From assembly GCF_014648495.1 (NCBI RefSeq), contig NZ_BMRF01000007.1, positions 1 through 64,000 on the forward strand: 64,000 nt of DNA, written 5' to 3'. The notes under the pieces were generated by a model, which made no database searches, was not told the DNA's origin, and saw only the letters and a program-made list of their open reading frames with translations. The stretch is from Actinomadura cremea. GTDB taxonomy: Bacteria; Actinomycetota; Actinomycetes; Streptosporangiales; Streptosporangiaceae. Shown here one piece after another: positions 62,749-64,000 of this stretch. Each line of letters begins with the position of its first letter. Within the stretch, counting starts at the first letter, position 1. A program made the position numbers and the translations under genes.

Positions 62749-63563
62749 GCAGCGGCGGCCAGGCGGCGCGGTCGTACCCGCCGCTGCCCGACCGCCTGCC
62801 CGTGGACGTGTTCGACAGCCACTGCCATCTCGACATCGTCGAGACGCCGGTGGACGAGCAGGTCGCGTCGGCGCGGGCGGCGGGCATCGCCCGGATCGTC
62901 ACGATCGGCTGCGACCTGCCGTCGTCCCGGTTCGCGGTGGACGCCGCCGGCGAGTTCGACGGCGTCTACGCGGGCGTGGCGATCCACCCGAACGAGACGA
63001 CGGGGATCTCGGACGCCGTCCTCGCCGACATCGAGGCGATGGCCGCGCACCCGAAGGTCCGGGCCATCGGCGAGACCGGCCTGGACTACTACCGCGACTG
63101 GGCGCCGAAGGCCGACCAGCACCGCTCGTTCCGCGCGCACATCGAGATCGCCAAGCGCACCGGCAAGGCCCTGGTGATCCACGACCGGGAGGCCCACGAC
63201 GACGTCCTGGCGATCCTGGAGGACGAGGGGGCGCCCGGAACGGTCGTGTTCCACTGCTACTCCGGGGACGCCGCGATGGCGGAAGTCTGCACGGCGCACG
63301 GGTACCTGATGAGCTTCGCCGGGAACGTCACGTTCAAGAACGCCGAGCCGCTCCGCGAGGCGCTGCGCGTCGCCCCCCTCGACCTGGTCCTGGTCGAGAC
63401 CGACGCGCCGTTCCTCACGCCCGTCCCGCACCGGGGCAAGCCCAACGCGTCCTACCTGATCCCGCACACGGTGCGGGCGATGGCCGAGATCAAGGGCGTC
63501 GGGGTGGACGAGCTGTGCACGGCGATCGCCGCGAACGGGGAGCGCGCCTTCGGCCCCTGGTGA
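62745..63563 (+). CDS. tatD: TatD-family metal-dependent DNase
   Basis: A 272-residue TIM-barrel hydrolase of the TatD/YcfH family (3'-5' exonuclease in DNA repair or apoptosis-like degradation). Metal ligands are visible: DSHCHLD at the N-terminus, [27 protein letters not shown] and [18 protein letters not shown] 62745 overlaps the metG stop (GTGA), so translation is coupled. This metG-tatD order is typical of actinomycetes, where rsmA and ispE often follow downstream. Confidence 0.95.
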   Translation: MSSGGQAARSYPPLPDRLPVDVFDSHCHLDIVETPVDEQVASARAAGIARIVTIGCDLPSSRFAVDAAGEFDGVYAGVAIHPNETTGISDAVLADIEAMAAHPKVRAIGETGLDYYRDWAPKADQHRSFRAHIEIAKRTGKALVIHDREAHDDVLAILEDEGAPGTVVFHCYSGDAAMAEVCTAHGYLMSFAGNVTFKNAEPLREALRVAPLDLVLVETDAPFLTPVPHRGKPNASYLIPHTVRAMAEIKGVGVDELCTAIAANGERAFGPW

Positions 63564-63601
63564 CGCGGGCGCGTCCCGGAGTTCCTCGGGCGGGCGGCCG
63601 G

Positions 63602-63994
63602 TCAGGTGAAGTCCTGGCGGCGGAACTGGGCGAGGACGAGGACGAGCGCGGCGTCGCGCAGCCCCTCGGGCGCGTCCTCGCCGGCCCGCAGCGCCCAGTC
63701 GCGTCCGCGCAGCCCCGCGGCGGCGACCCGCGTCCCGGCGGCGTCGCGGACGGCGAGCGTCCCGATGCCGGTGGCCGTCCGGGCCGAGCCGAGTTCGGCG
63801 CCGGACGGGTCCAGCAGCCGGTAGCGGAGCGGGTGCGGCGACTCGCGGCGGATGAGCAGCCGCGGGGCGCCCGACGGGTCGAGCAGGACGATCTCGGGCT
63901 CGAGCCGGGCGTCCGTGCGGTGCTCGCAGAACATCAGCGTCCGTCCGGCGGGGTCCTGGAGGGACTCGAACTCGACGGACGGACGGTCCGGCAC
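63602..63994 (-). CDS. Unidentified protein at the window edge (possibly longer upstream)
   Basis: A 130-residue or longer protein. The beta-rich pattern with repeated LLDPSGAxxL units (IVLLDPSGAPRLLIRRESPH; YRLLDPSGAELGSART; LAVRDAAGTRVAAAGLRG) is reminiscent of tubby/LURP-one-like or scramblase-type barrels, but this is only an impression. It ends QFRRQDFT. GTG 63994 is a possible start, yet the frame stays open to the window edge, so the N-terminus may lie outside. It is convergent with tatD. Confidence 0.5.
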   Translation of the reverse strand: MPDRPSVEFESLQDPAGRTLMFCEHRTDARLEPEIVLLDPSGAPRLLIRRESPHPLRYRLLDPSGAELGSARTATGIGTLAVRDAAGTRVAAAGLRGRDWALRAGEDAPEGLRDAALVLVLAQFRRQDFT

Positions 63995-64000
63995 CGTCCC

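Noticed and set aside
1-64000. CRISPR arrays, tRNA or rRNA genes, prophage or intact insertion sequences
   Set aside because: No regularly spaced repeats, cloverleaf-like segments, transposase or phage structural proteins were recognised. Repeats found are single tandem or inverted pairs.

Overview
This window is high-GC DNA from the chromosome of a filamentous actinomycete. The evidence is the strong G/C bias at third codon positions, many GTG starts, a CvnABCD conservon, a DUF397/HTH pair, a spore-associated-protein-like secreted protein, TipA-like and PadR regulators, and numerous LysR and GT-C membrane proteins. The gene content looks most like the Thermomonosporaceae (Actinomadura-like), but that is inference. 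No tRNA, rRNA, CRISPR array, phage or intact insertion sequence was recognised.

Layout. 0-1.1 kb: the end of an unknown gene, then two 5'-truncated, degenerate genes (a LuxR-type HTH and a ricin-lectin protein) joined head to head. 1.1-10.5 kb: a fused acyl-CoA dehydrogenase; an aldo/keto reductase behind a MerR-type promoter; a DUF892 protein; a triplicated small membrane module; a frameshifted serpin; and a DoxX/LysR divergent pair. 9.2-13.6 kb: a conservon (histidine-kinase-like, roadblock, DUF742, GTPase) whose last gene is a StyA-like flavin monooxygenase. 13.8-22.7 kb: a decayed P-type ATPase remnant, a PadR/ABC/FtsX operon, an SDR, a frameshifted HTH gene with DUF397, a VOC protein, a secreted protein and three MerR or MerR-linked genes.

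22.7-30.4 kb: a three-gene operon encoding an OB-fold membrane protein (YqiJ-like), a flotillin (YqiK-like) and a 1618-residue AAA+ ATPase. It appears to be a membrane-microdomain/ATPase system. 30.8-35.8 kb: a sulfotransferase, a TetR regulator, three secreted Cys-containing proteins (two are tandem paralogues) and a HIT protein. 36.0-42.7 kb: phosphoketolase and acetate kinase, overlapping by one base, flanked by an inverted pair of a ~150-bp repeat, then a double-AAA CbxX-like ATPase.

42.8-48.6 kb: a beta-lactam island with a LysR regulator, a serine-hydrolase/beta-lactamase-like protein, a PBP2-type transpeptidase and a class A lipoprotein beta-lactamase. A ~45-bp composite element with identical internal spacing lies upstream of both the PBP and the beta-lactamase, and also between PBP and LysR. 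This predicts an AmpR-like regulon. 48.7-64 kb: an MFS transporter, then a conserved core segment with protein mannosyltransferase, rsmI, GT-C/GT2 envelope glycosylation genes, metG, a TatD nuclease and an unknown protein at the edge. An exact 826-bp tandem duplication (58324-59149 and 59150-59975) sits inside the glycosylation block.

Four genes in the first 20 kb carry frameshifts or deletions while most neighbours are intact. Either local gene decay or residual indel errors would explain this.
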